Shown here: positions 46,701 through 57,247 of the stretch, one piece after another
Numbering within the stretch: position 1 is the first letter of the stretch
Layout: the number at the start of each line of letters is the position of its first letter
Source of the DNA: Edaphochlamys debaryana
Lineage: Eukaryota > Chlorophyta > Chlorophyceae > Chlamydomonadales
NCBI GenBank assembly: GCA_016858145.1
Contig: JAEHOE010000055.1
Coordinates: 496,001-560,000 of the forward strand
DNA: 64,000 nt
Direction of reading: 5' to 3'
Position numbers and translations under genes: made by a program
Notes under the pieces: generated by a model
Databases searched by the model: none
The model's input: the letters and a program-made list of their open reading frames with translations, nothing else
What the model was told of the DNA's origin: nothing

Positions 46701-48000
46701 CCCCCCTCCTCGTCCCGGCTGAGCGGCCGCAGCAGCCGCACCGAGGGACACCAGCGCGTGGTGGCGCCGGGGCGGGGCAGGCGCGCGATGGTGGTGGCGG
46801 TGGAGACGGCGCTGGTGGCAGCACCACCGCCGCCGCCGCCGCCGCCGCCGCTGGGGCCGCCGCCGCCGGCCTCGCTGCCGTCACCGGTGGCGGCCGGACC
46901 GCGGCCGGAGGAGGAGCCGCCGCCTGGGAGCGGGGGCACGAGGTGCGAGGACGGACGTCGGGGGGGCTTCACGCCGTCAGATCCTGCCGGGCTACCGTAC
47001 TCAAAAGGTGACAACCGGCCTTCTGGCGGCGTATCCCCTGCCCAGGCCCTTGTCGGCTGGGCCCTACCTGGTCCCCACATGTCGGGCCCACCGATGGGCG
47101 CTCCTGTGGTTGGGTCCTGCGGCGTGCGGAGATTGGAACGTGGGTGAGTCTAGCAGGTAAACTGGACGGGGGCGGACACCAGGCCGCCTTGCGTTGCCTT
47201 CCTGGCGTCCAGTCCCGCCCCTTTCCCCTACCAGCACCCCGTCTTACCCCTGCCGTCTCCGCCCCTCTAGACCCCCCTCCCTCCCAGCAGCAGCCAACCC
47301 CCCACCTGCAGCTCGAACAGGGGCAGGGGCGTGCCGTCGTGTCGGTCCACCAGCAGGGGGGCCCACATGGTACGGAGGGGGCGGGACATGTGGTGCTGGG
47401 GGGTGGGGGAGAGGCGGAGGGCGGTGGTCAGGGGTGTAAGAAGTCGGGTTGTGGGGCCGAATGAACGGAATGGAGCGAATGAAGGCCCTCTTCCTCGCCC
47501 CTTTCGCCACGCGAGCTCAGCCACCGCCCCTGGCCCTTCCTCCCTCCCCCGCCCCCGCCCCCGCCCGTGCCCTCACCCTCAGCGTGTGCAGCCGCGGGAA
47601 GGCCGCCTCGAAGGCCGCCCCCGCCTCCCCCCCGCTACCGTCCTCGCTGTCAGCACGGTACCGGTCCAGGTCGTCGCCCTCCGGACAGCTGCCGCCGCCG
47701 CCACCACCACCGCCGCCGGGGCCCATGCCACCGCCGCCCCCGCCGCCGCCGCCGCTGCTGGTGCCGGCGCTGAAGACGACGCTGTTGGGGGCGAAGAGAG
47801 TAGGTCCGATGTACATATCACCGGGAGAAGAAACGGAAAGCCGACTGCTTTTCAACTCCTGCCCTGAATCAACAGCCCTCTGTGGCCCTCGTGTTGCTCA
47901 CCTGCGGGCCCCGCCGCCAACAGCCGAGGAGTTGCCGGCGCCCGTGAGACCGCTGGCCTGCAGTACGCCATCGCAGCGGACGTGAAAGACAGGGAGTTTG
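40732..48000 (-). CDS. Large multi-exon protein with two EF-hand-like helical modules, function unknown
   Basis: Phase-checked exons near the 3' end, in coding order: 43809-43723, 43446-43365, 43162-42958, 42701-42333, 42180-42097, 41741-41584, 41418-41293, 41107-40964, 40854-40732 (stop 40734-40732). Further exons run upstream to at least 47960; the start is not resolved and the 48000 edge is approximate. The N-terminal part is rich in Gly, Ser, Ala and Pro. Conserved-looking blocks: MWAPLLVDRHDGTPLPLFEL, SRISEGLYPTYRLETGEPV and LYRRRKDRVDEL. Two similar modules follow: IFLLANFEEDR..MRFEFIDALVRTAIAKF and AFVWSRMRYYDEL..LSFIEFLE..VADLV. This F-E-F-(I/L)-(D/E) pattern with flanking helices resembles degenerate EF-hand pairs of cytoskeletal or ciliary protist proteins, which is inference. 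The frame breaks between FIEFLE and VADLV near 41340, although both sides are conserved and fit neighbouring exons. Confidence 0.7.
42908..42982 (-). repeat. Duplicated exon 3' edge with donor
   Basis: The exon end encoding EESK plus its GTGGGG donor (edge at 42958) is repeated about 45 bp into the intron, at about 42908-42940. In transcript sense the shared segment is GAGGAGAGCAAGGTGGGG. Same pattern as in the two plus-strand genes. Confidence 0.75.
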
Positions 48001-48779
48001 AGTGCGGGAGAGTGAGACCTTTCCCAAACCAAACCAGCCGCCAGCCCTCACCCCACCGCGCACACATGCACCGAGCCACGGAGGGACATGCGACCCAGCT
48101 GGAGCGCCCGGGACATGCGACCCAGCTGGAGCGCCCGGGGGAGGGGATGGGGGTGAGGGAGGGGGGGCACGGGGCACGTGTGGTGTACGTCTGGGCAGGC
48201 GCGCGGCTCGTCGCAGCCCGGGCTCTGAGCTCGTGAGCGGCATCCCGTTGTGAGCTCGCCATGTGCAGGGCCGGGGGCTGCGGTGCCTTCGCCGCCTGCC
48301 TCGCAAGCCACGTAGCGAGTAACACTGAACCCCATTGCAGATGGGAGGCCAACGCGAGCTATTCCGGGGTGAACCTAGCGTGAAGGTCAGGTGCATGCCG
48401 GTGGTGCTGCTGTTTGTAAGGCGGTGCGAGTGACAAGTAATTGAGAGAGTTAGAGCGGCGAGGGATGTGAAGCACCAAAGCACGCGCCTGCCCCTGCGAT
48501 GTGCCGACGCGCCTCCTCCGGATCCCGCCATCGACGTCCCGGCCAGGCCCAGCTGCGTCGAGCCGACTTGGGCCCAAGCGCTCCCTCCTCGGGTGCTCCT
48601 GCGACCCTTCCCCACACGGCCCGACCGCAGTGCGCCATGCCCCCGCAGCCTCACTGCCATGGCCCACTCGCACCCCCCGTCACAGCCGGACAGGGCCCTG
48701 GGCCGCATCCACCGGCACGGCACGCCACGGCCCTTGGTCGTCCACTCGACCCCTCGCTCCCATCCAAACCCTGAGCCCT
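48001..48779. other. Stretch between the EF-hand-like gene and the F-box fragment
   Basis: May include 5' exons or promoter of the minus-strand gene. Contains a GGACATGCGACCCAGCTGGA direct repeat (two copies, 48086-48138). Otherwise nothing identifiable. Confidence 0.4.
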
Positions 48780-49195
48780 GAGGAAGGTAGCGGTAGATAG
48801 CCTCAGCGACAAGCAGGTGGCAGTCGAGCAAGTCGCAGAGTGTCAGCTGCGCGGCGCAGTCGTCAGCCCCGGCCATAGCGAGATAGAAAAGGTTGAATTG
48901 ACAGAGTTCATGTACAGAAGCGGTCGGCCATGAGGTGTGGCTGGACGGGGCAGTCATCGACAGCTGGGATCAGCCCTGGCTCGGGCGCTCGGCTGCTCGG
49001 GCAGCAGTCCACGTCCCTTCCGCCCCCTCCTGCCCCGTTGCTGATACATCGGCGCAAACCTCAGGACAGCTGGGACGAGGCAGGGCGGCAGTCGAGCTTT
49101 CCCGATGGCCTTTCCGCAGTCACAGCAAACGAGTAGGTTCCCGAAGCGCCCGAAGGATCCCGCTGCCCCGCTACCCCACAGCCACGCCTCAAGTA
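48780..49195 (-). pseudogene. 5' fragment of an F-box-type gene (duplicate of 59702-60117)
   Basis: About 415 bp matches the 5' end and upstream region of the F-box/LRR gene at 57248-59800, in the same orientation. It keeps the start (ATG complement at 48876-48874) and the first ~30 codons (TLCDLLDCHLLVAEAI), then diverges at about 48782 into unrelated sequence. No LRR exons follow, so this is a truncated copy unless it has gained a new 3' end. Confidence 0.75.
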
Positions 49196-51521
49196 CATCT
49201 GGTCATCTGGAAGTCAGAGCTTGAGAGTTGAGACCATCTGCACCGGGGCGGCGCTTGCTCTCCCATTCAATCCCCAGGTCCAGCTAGTCCAGCCGCGTGA
49301 GGAACCGCCACAGACCACGGCCCCAGTCGACCCGCGCAGGGCAGCCGCCGCCATGCCTCAGCAGCAGCCGCATCCACAACACAGGCGGTGCCACCACACA
49401 TCAGAGCATGCACACGGATGCGCACATACGCCATCAGCCAGTACTGCCTTCCACCGCGTCCGTTCTACCCACGAGTCTTGAGACCCGCAGGCAGCAGCTC
49501 GCCCCCTCCCTCAGCACCCCCAGGGCGACTGGGTGCGGCGCTTGAAACGCACACGCCCACCGTTGGGCACGCATGCTCACGGTCAAGGTCGGTAAGTCCA
49601 CCCTGGTCATGCCCCAAACTTCAACTAAACCCACGCCCCGTCCCGGCACAGCCTTACCGTGCACAACTCCGTCAGGCCTGGCGTAAGCCTGTGCGTCAAG
49701 GCTGTGGCCGTGGAAATGAACGCAGCCGAGGTCTCGTCCCAGCACAACTCCATCAGGGCTTCACCCCGGGTCAAGGCCTCTGCCCCGGGTCAACGCTTAA
49801 CCCGTTGCGTCAAGGCTGTGATGTGCAGCTCCCTAAGCCCGTTGTCGATGCTGGTCTTCGTGTCTTCAACCGTTGCCTCATCGCCCCGCTGCTGACCCCC
49901 ACTCGCACAACCAACACCATTCGCTTTCCAGGGTCGGCGGTCATTCGCTTTGTGTGACCCGCCAAGGCATTCGCCTCGAAAATGCATGATGCGTTATCGG
50001 CGGATATCATTGGTTATTGAAAACGAACAAGGCTGGTTGGTTTCTGAGAGCGAATCGGATCGGGGGATAGCGAATGGGCCAGGGCGGATAGCGAACGGGG
50101 CAGGTCGTTACTCTGAGCGAACCGGATCGGGGGATAGCGAATGGGCCAGGGCGTTTCTGAAAGCGGACTGGATCGGGTGATAACGAATGGGCCGGGCCAG
50201 AATCAAGCCGATCGGCAGAAACCACACGGGGGCGGCAACTCAATCCACTGACATTACAATCCAGGTTTGCCAGCAGGGGCCAGTGCAGCAGCCCTGCCCA
50301 GCAGCCGCAGCATCCTTGCCTAGATACCGGCCAGGGCCCCTTGACGCCTCCCCGGCCCCTCCTGTTTCAAGTGTTGGGCAGGCAACCAGGCTCTGGGAGT
50401 GCCCGCCCGCCCAGCCCAGGAGGCCCTCCTCGCCCAGCCTAGCAGCAGCTCAGCCCTGCCAAGCATAGCCACGCACGTTATTTTAATTATGCGTCGAACC
50501 CCGCAAGAGTTTCAACAGAAGAAGACCAGGCAGCAGCGTCGCCAGCATTCAGACACGGGTGGAACACCGCTGTCGGGGCGGGGGACGGGGCGGAGGGGTG
50601 AGGGGCAGGCCAGGCCAGGGGCTTTGCCGTCGCACACCCGGAAGAGTTACAGAGAATGGTGGGCCAATTGTGACAAAGGAACCATAGCAAGGCATCAGCA
50701 TCACTGCTGGAAGCCCGACAAGGCTGAAAGAAGGAGAAGCTGCTCTGCTCTTCTGCTAGTCGCGCGCCTGCTCCCCGCGGTTTCTCCATACTCTTTAACC
50801 AGCAGCCATAGATGCGAGAGTTTGTGCGCGGGCTGGGCCTGCGCGGGCGCAGGGCAGCATTGATTAATTGTAGCCGCGGGTTGTAGCAGTCCGCGACAAC
50901 GCAGCCTCCTTCTACATTTCAGTCCCATAAACTTAAGGATAAGGGTGGTGGGAGGCAAGCACTGCTACATGCAGACTTATGTTTGCAAGTCAACGCGCAT
51001 GGATGGCAGCGGCGCGACGTTGCGTTGCGAGCTGTTGGCTATCAACTGAGGCTCTGCGCGCATATATATGTATGTGTGTGAGGAGGCCTTGTAATGACGG
51101 GTGCGCGTGCGTGTACGGCCGGATGCCGGTAAGGCCCCGGGGTACGCAGGGCGGCCTGCCCTGCCCCCGCCTCACCCGGGGTCGCCTTCTTTGCCGCCGT
51201 TCCCGCCGGCTGGAAAGAGGGCGCCCTCTTCTTATGCCTTCATTTCGAACCCTTCCGCCCCTGCACCCCCATCCACGCACCCACGGTGGGTTTGCTGAGG
51301 CAAGCAAGCGTCCACCCGCAGCGCTGCCCACCGACCAGTGGTGGCTGTATTGGCTGGAGTCCGCGCAGAGATGATGTGCATGGGGTCCTTAATGCACAGT
51401 TCTCAAGCTGATGGGTGAGGCCGCCACGGGCCTAACCACGTGTACGTCAACCCGCGGCAGCTAGCGGCTAGGATGCAGGGGCGGGAGGGAGTAGAAGACA
51501 TCAACGAAGCGAGGCGCTTGG
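49196..51521. other. Gene-poor stretch with short dispersed repeats
   Basis: 49917-50200 carries repeated GATAGCGAATGGGCC and CATTCGCTTT motifs in both orientations, related to those at 56860-57090. 49680-49820 has repeated GTCAAGGCTGTG. No convincing gene is seen. Confidence 0.5.
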
Positions 51522-52391
51522 TTGTGGCGTAGGGCGTGTGTCGCAGACTACGCAGACCTGTGGGGCTTACCGAGTGTTGTCGTCGCCTGTGAACCGGGAG
51601 GGCCCGCGAGGGCAAAGGGGCACGCAATATCTCGCGGGTGGAAACGCACACGAGTTATGGAAATGGGGGGGGAGGGCGAGCTGCCGGGGCCGGCCAGCAG
51701 GCTTCGCGTTAGAGCACACCAGCCCGCAGCAGGGCCCGATGGAACGCCCAGAACCTGCTCGGATAGCAACCCCGCTTACCTCGGGCTTACCTGCGCTTAC
51801 CTTCGTGTGTGCCGAGGAGGGATTTCCGCCATCGCCCGAGTTGGCGCGACTAAAGCCCGCGAAAGCCTAGAAAGCCTAGGTGTCCCCACACCCCATGGAG
51901 CCGAACCTGGGGGTAAGGAAGACGTCGCCCGAGAAGAGGAGGAGAAGAGCGTCAGTACGCGACCATGGGGGCGAGCGGCGAGCGAGCAGAGCAGGTCTCG
52001 ACCCCAGGAGAGCCGAGGAACTCCGGCGATGGCGGAAGAAGGGGCCACGCGACCTGCAAGGCTCAAAGGCACCCGGGCGGGCAGGCAGTACGGAAGTGAC
52101 ATGCCCCCGACGGCGGGGCCCCGCAGGCGACAGAACCGGCACCCGGAACCCGGAGCCCCACGGAGGCGAGCGGCGTGCGATGCATCGGACGAGGGAGAAG
52201 GGGGGAAGGGGTGCGGGCGTGCGTGTGCGCGACGCAGGGGCGGAGGCGTGCCATGCGTGGCTCCCCACCTTCCGCAGTGGGCACTCGGCTCCACGGGATC
52301 GCACCGGGGACGAGAGCAGGCGTCCATGGGCCTTACATCTCCGGTGGTCACGCCCCACAGCCGGCGGGGGGACCACAAAGCACCAGAATAG
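51522..52391 (+). CDS. Uncertain ORF, partly homologous to the ORF at 60503-60955
   Basis: A 289-codon open frame. Its centre (52012-52150) encodes GTPAMAEEG, then PARLKG and QYGSDMPPTAG, which match GTRAMAEEG, PAGLKG and QYGCDRPPTAG in the minus-strand ORF at 60503-60955. Conservation in one frame between two inverted copies suggests descent from a coding sequence, but the high GC content keeps many frames open. No known domain. Confidence 0.3.
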   Translation: MWRRACVADYADLWGLPSVVVACEPGGPARAKGHAISRGWKRTRVMEMGGEGELPGPASRLRVRAHQPAAGPDGTPRTCSDSNPAYLGLTCAYLRVCRGGISAIARVGATKARESLESLGVPTPHGAEPGGKEDVAREEEEKSVSTRPWGRAASEQSRSRPQESRGTPAMAEEGATRPARLKGTRAGRQYGSDMPPTAGPRRRQNRHPEPGAPRRRAACDASDEGEGGKGCGRACARRRGGGVPCVAPHLPQWALGSTGSHRGREQASMGLTSPVVTPHSRRGDHKAPE

Positions 52392-52560
52392 CCGACGCAG
52401 AACCGCAGCACAGCACGCTCGCCCGCACCAACGACGACGCAGCAACGCACCAACGACGCACAGAACGGAACGGACGGAACGGCGCATGACACCGCCACAG
52501 AAGCAGACCCCGGCTCAAACCCAAACCGCGGACCAGAGGCCCACCCGCCAACCCCGGACA

Positions 52561-52890
52561 CGCCCGAAGGACCCCAGAGACAGACCCAAGACCAGACGGC
52601 GGAACGACCAGACACAGACACAGACACCACCTAAAGGCAGACCCGGACACCAACCAGACACCGACCCAGCCCCAGACCCGAAACGACCGCAAACCCGAGC
52701 GACAGCCCAAACCCCGAGCACGCCCGAAGGACCCCCAGAGACAGACCCAAGACCAGACGACCGAACGACCAGACACAGACCCAGACACCACTGAAAGGCA
52801 GACCCGGACACCAACCAGACACCGACCCGGCCCCAGACCCGAAACGACCGCAAACCCGAGCGACAGCCCAAACCCCGAGCACACAGAACC
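52561..52890. repeat. 160-bp tandem repeat, two copies
   Basis: Starts at 52561 and 52721 with CGCCCGAAGGACCCC. Units share the ACCAGACACAGAC and AAACGACCGCAAACCCGAGC blocks; a decayed partial third unit may extend to about 52930. C/A-rich plus strand. Confidence 0.85.
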
Positions 52891-53039
52891 AGACCCAAAC
52901 CCAGACCCGGCCCCAGACCCCGAACAACCGGCCCCGGACTCAAAACACGAGCGCGGAGGGCAAAAGCGGTATCCCACCCGGGCCCGGACCCCGACCCAAG
53001 CCCAGACGCGCTCAAAGGCCAAACACGACATGCCTGACG

Positions 53040-54240
53040 GGGCCAAGGCCCAGCGGGGCGCGCCGCGGGTGCCGGGCGTGGAGGAGGGGCGGCGGCGGCG
53101 GCGGAGGAGGCGGGGATGAGGACGACGGACGTGGAGGGAGCGGGGGCGAGAAAGACGGACGGGGAGGGCGTGGGGGAGGGGGAAGCGAGGGCGGGGAGGG
53201 GGGCGGAGGCGGGAGCCGCGGTGGCGAAGGCGGCGGCCGGGGAGGAGGAGGGAGCGACGGCTGCGGCGGCGAACGCGGCGGTGGGGGAGGAGGAAGAGGC
53301 GGAGGCGGAGGCGGAAGCGGCGGGGGGGAGGAGGAGGAGGCAGGGGCGCCGGCGGGGGAGGCGGCGGCAGGGGAGGAGGAGCAGGAGGGGCGGTGAAGGC
53401 GGAGCCCGCGGCAAGGGAGGGAGAGGAGGCTGGGGCGACGGAGGGGGAAGCGATGGCGGGGGAGGGGGAGGAGGCGGGGGCGGTGGCTGGGGCGGCAGCG
53501 GCAGAGGGGGAGGAGACACGGGTGGCGACGAGGGAGGCGGCGGCCCGGGAGGGGGCGGAGGCGGGGGGCGGAGGCGGCAGGGGAAGAGGGGGAGGGGGCG
53601 GGGGCGCGTGAGGGGGAGGAGGCGGGGGCGACGGCAGGGAAGGAGGCGGCTGGGGAGGAGGGGGAGGGGGAGGCAGGGGCGGCGGCGGCGGGGGCGGCAG
53701 AGGAGGAGGGAGAGGCGGGGCCGGCGGCGGTGGAGGCGGGGGCCGGTGAGGAGGAGGAGGGGGGGGGAGGAGGTGGGGGGCGTGCGGGGAGGGGGAGGCG
53801 GGGGCGGCGGCATAGGAGGCGGCGGCGGGGGAGGAGGCGGCGGCGGGGGCGGCGGCGGTGGGGGCGGCGGGCGGGGAGGAGGTGGAGGAGGCGGGGGCGG
53901 CGGCGGTGGAGGAGGGGGAGGCGGGGGCGGCGGAGGAGGCGGAGGAGGCGGCGGGGGCGACGGAGAGGCAGGCGGCGGAGGGGGAGAAGGAGGAGGCGGG
54001 GGCGGCGGCCGGGGCGGCGGCGGGGGCGGGGGAGGGGGTGGGGGCGGGGGACGCGGAGGGCGGGGCGGGGGAGGGGGCGGGGAGGCGGAGGAAACGGTAG
54101 CGGAGGGGGAGGGGGAGGGGGAAGAGGAGGACGGCACGGGTGCGGGTGCGGGGGTGGGGGCGGTGATGGGGGCGGAGGGGGAGGGGGAGGGAGAGGGGGA
54201 GGGGGAGGGGGAGAGGGGGAGGGGGCGGCGCGGGGCTGAG
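53040..54240. repeat. Purine-rich GGCGGNGGA low-complexity tract
   Basis: About 1.2 kb of almost uninterrupted G/A-rich sequence with C at GCG or GGC steps. It produces Gly/Ala/Glu ORFs on the plus strand and Pro-rich ORFs (up to 587 codons) on the minus strand in more than one frame. The minus-strand translation resembles hydroxyproline-rich wall glycoprotein rods, but no globular domain or signal peptide flanks it, so composition is the simpler explanation. Confidence 0.8.
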
Positions 54241-54335
54241 GGGGTAGACTTCCCGCTGGAGCGCGGAGAGTTGCGCAATCCTGTGGGCGGGAGGGACCTG
54301 TGTATCCTACCTGTGTCTTACGAGCTGATGCTCGG

Positions 54336-54700
54336 CGACACGAGTTAGCCACTGTGACCATATCAGTATGTCATATAGACACCACAGAGGCACGCAGGGC
54401 GTCCGGCATCACGCCGTCAGCCGGGTTGCCGCGCGATGGTGATTTCACCAATGGGTGGCTCCAGCCGCGCCGGTGCCTGGCGACACGAGTGAGCCACTAG
54501 AACCATATAGATATGTCCTACAGACACCACAGAGGCACGCAGGGCGTCCGGCATCGCGCCGTCGGTCGGGTTGCCGCGCGATGGTGATTTCACCAATGGG
54601 TGGCTCCAGCCGCGCCGGTGCCTGGCGACACGAGTTAGCCACTGGAACCATATAGATATGTCCTACAGACACCACAGAGGCACGCAGGGCGCCCGACGTC
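54336..54700. repeat. 145-bp tandem repeat, two and a half copies
   Basis: Units start at 54336, 54481 and 54626 with CGACACGAGTTAGCCACT. They share GACACCACAGAGGCACGCAG and GGTGATTTCACCAATGGGTG. The third copy stops after the GGCACGCAGGGCG block at about 54690. The unit is not a multiple of three, so it is not coding. Confidence 0.9.
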
Positions 54701-56860
54701 GCGCGGGGCGGGGCGGGGGCGTCGGCGGGGGTTTGCTAGGGGCGAAATTGCGCCAGATTGCGCCAGGTCGCGCCGCTCCTGTCCGACAAACACGACTGGG
54801 TCCCCCACAGCAGACGGTGTTTAGAGAAGGCGGGGGCAGAAGTAGGCGTGTAGAAGAGTACGCGCGGGCGAGGAGGCGTGGGTGGAGGAGGCGGATGCGG
54901 AGGAGGCGGGGGCGGACGGGGGTGCAGAGAAGGCGGAACGGGGGATGGGGGGAAAGGAGGAAGCACGGGGCTGATCGAGGGACGCGGGGTGAATAGGGAG
55001 GTGGGGCGGGTGGGTGGAGGGGTAAGCAGGGAAGAGGGGCGGAATGGGGGCGGGCGCGGAGTGGAGCGGCGGAGGAGGCGGGGCCGGGGCGGGAAGCGAA
55101 GAAAGAAAGAAAGAAGGAAATCAAGGAGGGGGGACCGGGAGGCACAGGGGGAGGAAGTGGAACGAGTTGGGTGAGGAGGCGGTGGCGGAGGGGCGCAGAG
55201 GAGGAGGCATGGGCGGGGGAGCCGGGGGCGATGCAGGTGGTGGTGAAGGTGGGTGCAGCGCTATCTGAGTAATCTGAGTCGATCAGTAGTCTCATCAGAT
55301 CTGGCGTGCTAGCTAGTGCTTCAGGAGAAGGAATAATCTGGCCTTCAGACCCCATGTTTACTTGGGCAGTCTCAAGATCAGTCGGTTGCCAATCGTTGAA
55401 GTTCTGCGCGCGGCAAGGGATGGCTAGTCGCTGGAGAATTTGACTACGCCCATGGAAAATAGCAACATTGGGGGGGGGCGACGGTAAGGCGAAAGCGGAA
55501 GAGGAGGGGTGCAGAGGAGGAGGGGGGGGGGGGTGAAGGCGGCGTAATGGGAGTGAAAGAAGCACGGGTGGAGAATGGAAGCAGAGCAGCAGACGGGCGC
55601 GAATGAAGGGGCGAGGTAGGCGAGGGCGGGGGCCGGAGGAGGTAGGAGACAGGGGCTAGAGACGGAAAAGTGGCGGAGCGGGAAGCGGTGTATGGAGCGA
55701 CGTGTGTGGAGGGGACGACATGGGAGGGGGCAGAACTCAAGGTGGCGGGGGGGGGGGGCAGATGAGGCGGGAGCGGGGGGGGGCTAAGGAGGCGAATGGG
55801 GAGGGGAGGGGGCGGAGATGCCAGGGTAAGAAAATTAGGTGGTGGGCAGGAGCGGCGGCCGGGGGGGGGGGCGCATGGGCGGCGGACGGGCACAGGATGC
55901 ACAGAAGGAGTGGTGAGGGGTGGAGGAGGAGTTGAAGGCAACGGACAGAGAAGGACGCAGCGGCAGAGGGGGGAGCGGCGTTAGGGGATGGGGCAGGGGC
56001 GCGGGTGGAGGAGGAGGCAGTAGGCAGGAGGAGGAAGGAATGGACGGAGGAGTAGAAGGGAGGGGGTGCGGGAGGGAGCTGCGGAGGAGGTGAGGCCGAG
56101 GGAGGTGGGCGAGGGGCAGAGGGGGAGAAGAGGGGGAAGGTTGAAGGTTGAAGGTTGGAGCGGCAGATGGAGGGGGCTGCAGCTGCACAGGAGGCGGTGG
56201 TGGAGGGAAGAGCAGAGGAGGGGTGCGGGTGGGGACAAGGGATTGCCTGAGGATGAGGAAGGGACCAAAGGGGCGAGCAGGCCCGGGGCTCCGCCCTCCG
56301 TGCCCTCCCCCAAGAAAGGGGCCGGGTTGGGGCAGGGCGTCATGCGTCCAGGTGGGCAGGCTCCGGGGCTCCGCCCTCCGCGCCATGCCACCAAGCGGCC
56401 GGGGTAAGGCTGCACGCCACGCGGCTCTGCTGCCGTGCGCGCCATTCCCCAAGCGGGCGGAATGAGGCAGGGCTTCAGCTCTGCTGCCCTCTGCACCATT
56501 ACCCCAAGTGGCCGAGGCAGGGATGCCCGCCACGCGTCAAGGCCGGCCGCGGGTAGCCAGAGGCTCCTGGTTTGATTATGGAGAGGTTAGGCGCTGGCAC
56601 GGCTTGCAGGCGAGCTGGCCCGGGGTGTGGCACCCGCCTTCCCGCCCCCAGGTGCTCAAAAACTGCCGTCACAGTCGCATGGAGGCGAGAGCCCTCTGTG
56701 GGGCCACACAATGGCCCTGTAATAAATCCCCCAAAGGCCCCACGCGCTGGTCCCCATGAGCACAAGGAAGTACAGGAGCGCAGGACGCAGCAAGTTGGCG
56801 GCCGGGGGGTGGCGGGCACGGTAGCGGCGGGCATACTTGCACCATTCGTTGTGGCCTTAC
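54701..56860. other. Purine-rich, gene-poor stretch
   Basis: Mostly G/A-rich low-complexity DNA (54820-55260 and 55480-56240), with a short island of normal composition at 55260-55450. 56280-56540 has repeated GCTCCGCCCTCCGYGCC and CAAGCGG segments. No gene is supported. Confidence 0.5.
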
Positions 56861-57100
56861 AGAAGCGAAGCAGATCGGCCGATAACGGTTGGATCGGGCG
56901 ATAACGAACGCAGCCATCCGCTTCTACACGATGGAGCGAATGGTATCGGGCGATAACGAATGCACCCATTCGCTTTCCCACGGGGAAACGAAGAGGACGA
57001 CCGAAAACCAACATGCCCCATTCGCCTTTCCGCACGAATAGATCGGCCGATAACGAATTAGACATTTTCAGAGCGAAGCAAAATGGCACTTAACGAATGG
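56860..57100. repeat. Cluster of GATAACGAATG motifs in both orientations
   Basis: GGCCGATAACG or GGCGATAACGAA occurs four times, with CCATTCGCTTTCC-type inverse motifs between. Related motifs occur at 49917-50200. They may be subterminal repeats of a decayed transposon; no terminal repeat or target duplication could be fixed. Confidence 0.4.
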
Positions 57101-57247
57101 GGGTTCGTTTTGCGAGTGTATACGTGCTTTATCAACCGATGGAGGGCCCGAGGCCTCGGCCCGGGCCTAACACCACTGACAGACGCCAGATGGCCGCATC
57201 CGCTCGCCTCCCCCCTGCTCGCGTCCATCCGCCCTCCTGCTGACACC

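Noticed and set aside
52515..54361. Pro-rich minus-strand ORFs resembling pherophorin or wall glycoprotein
   Set aside because: Several overlapping frames are equally Pro-rich, no signal peptide or cysteine-bearing end domain is visible, and purine-rich composition explains it.
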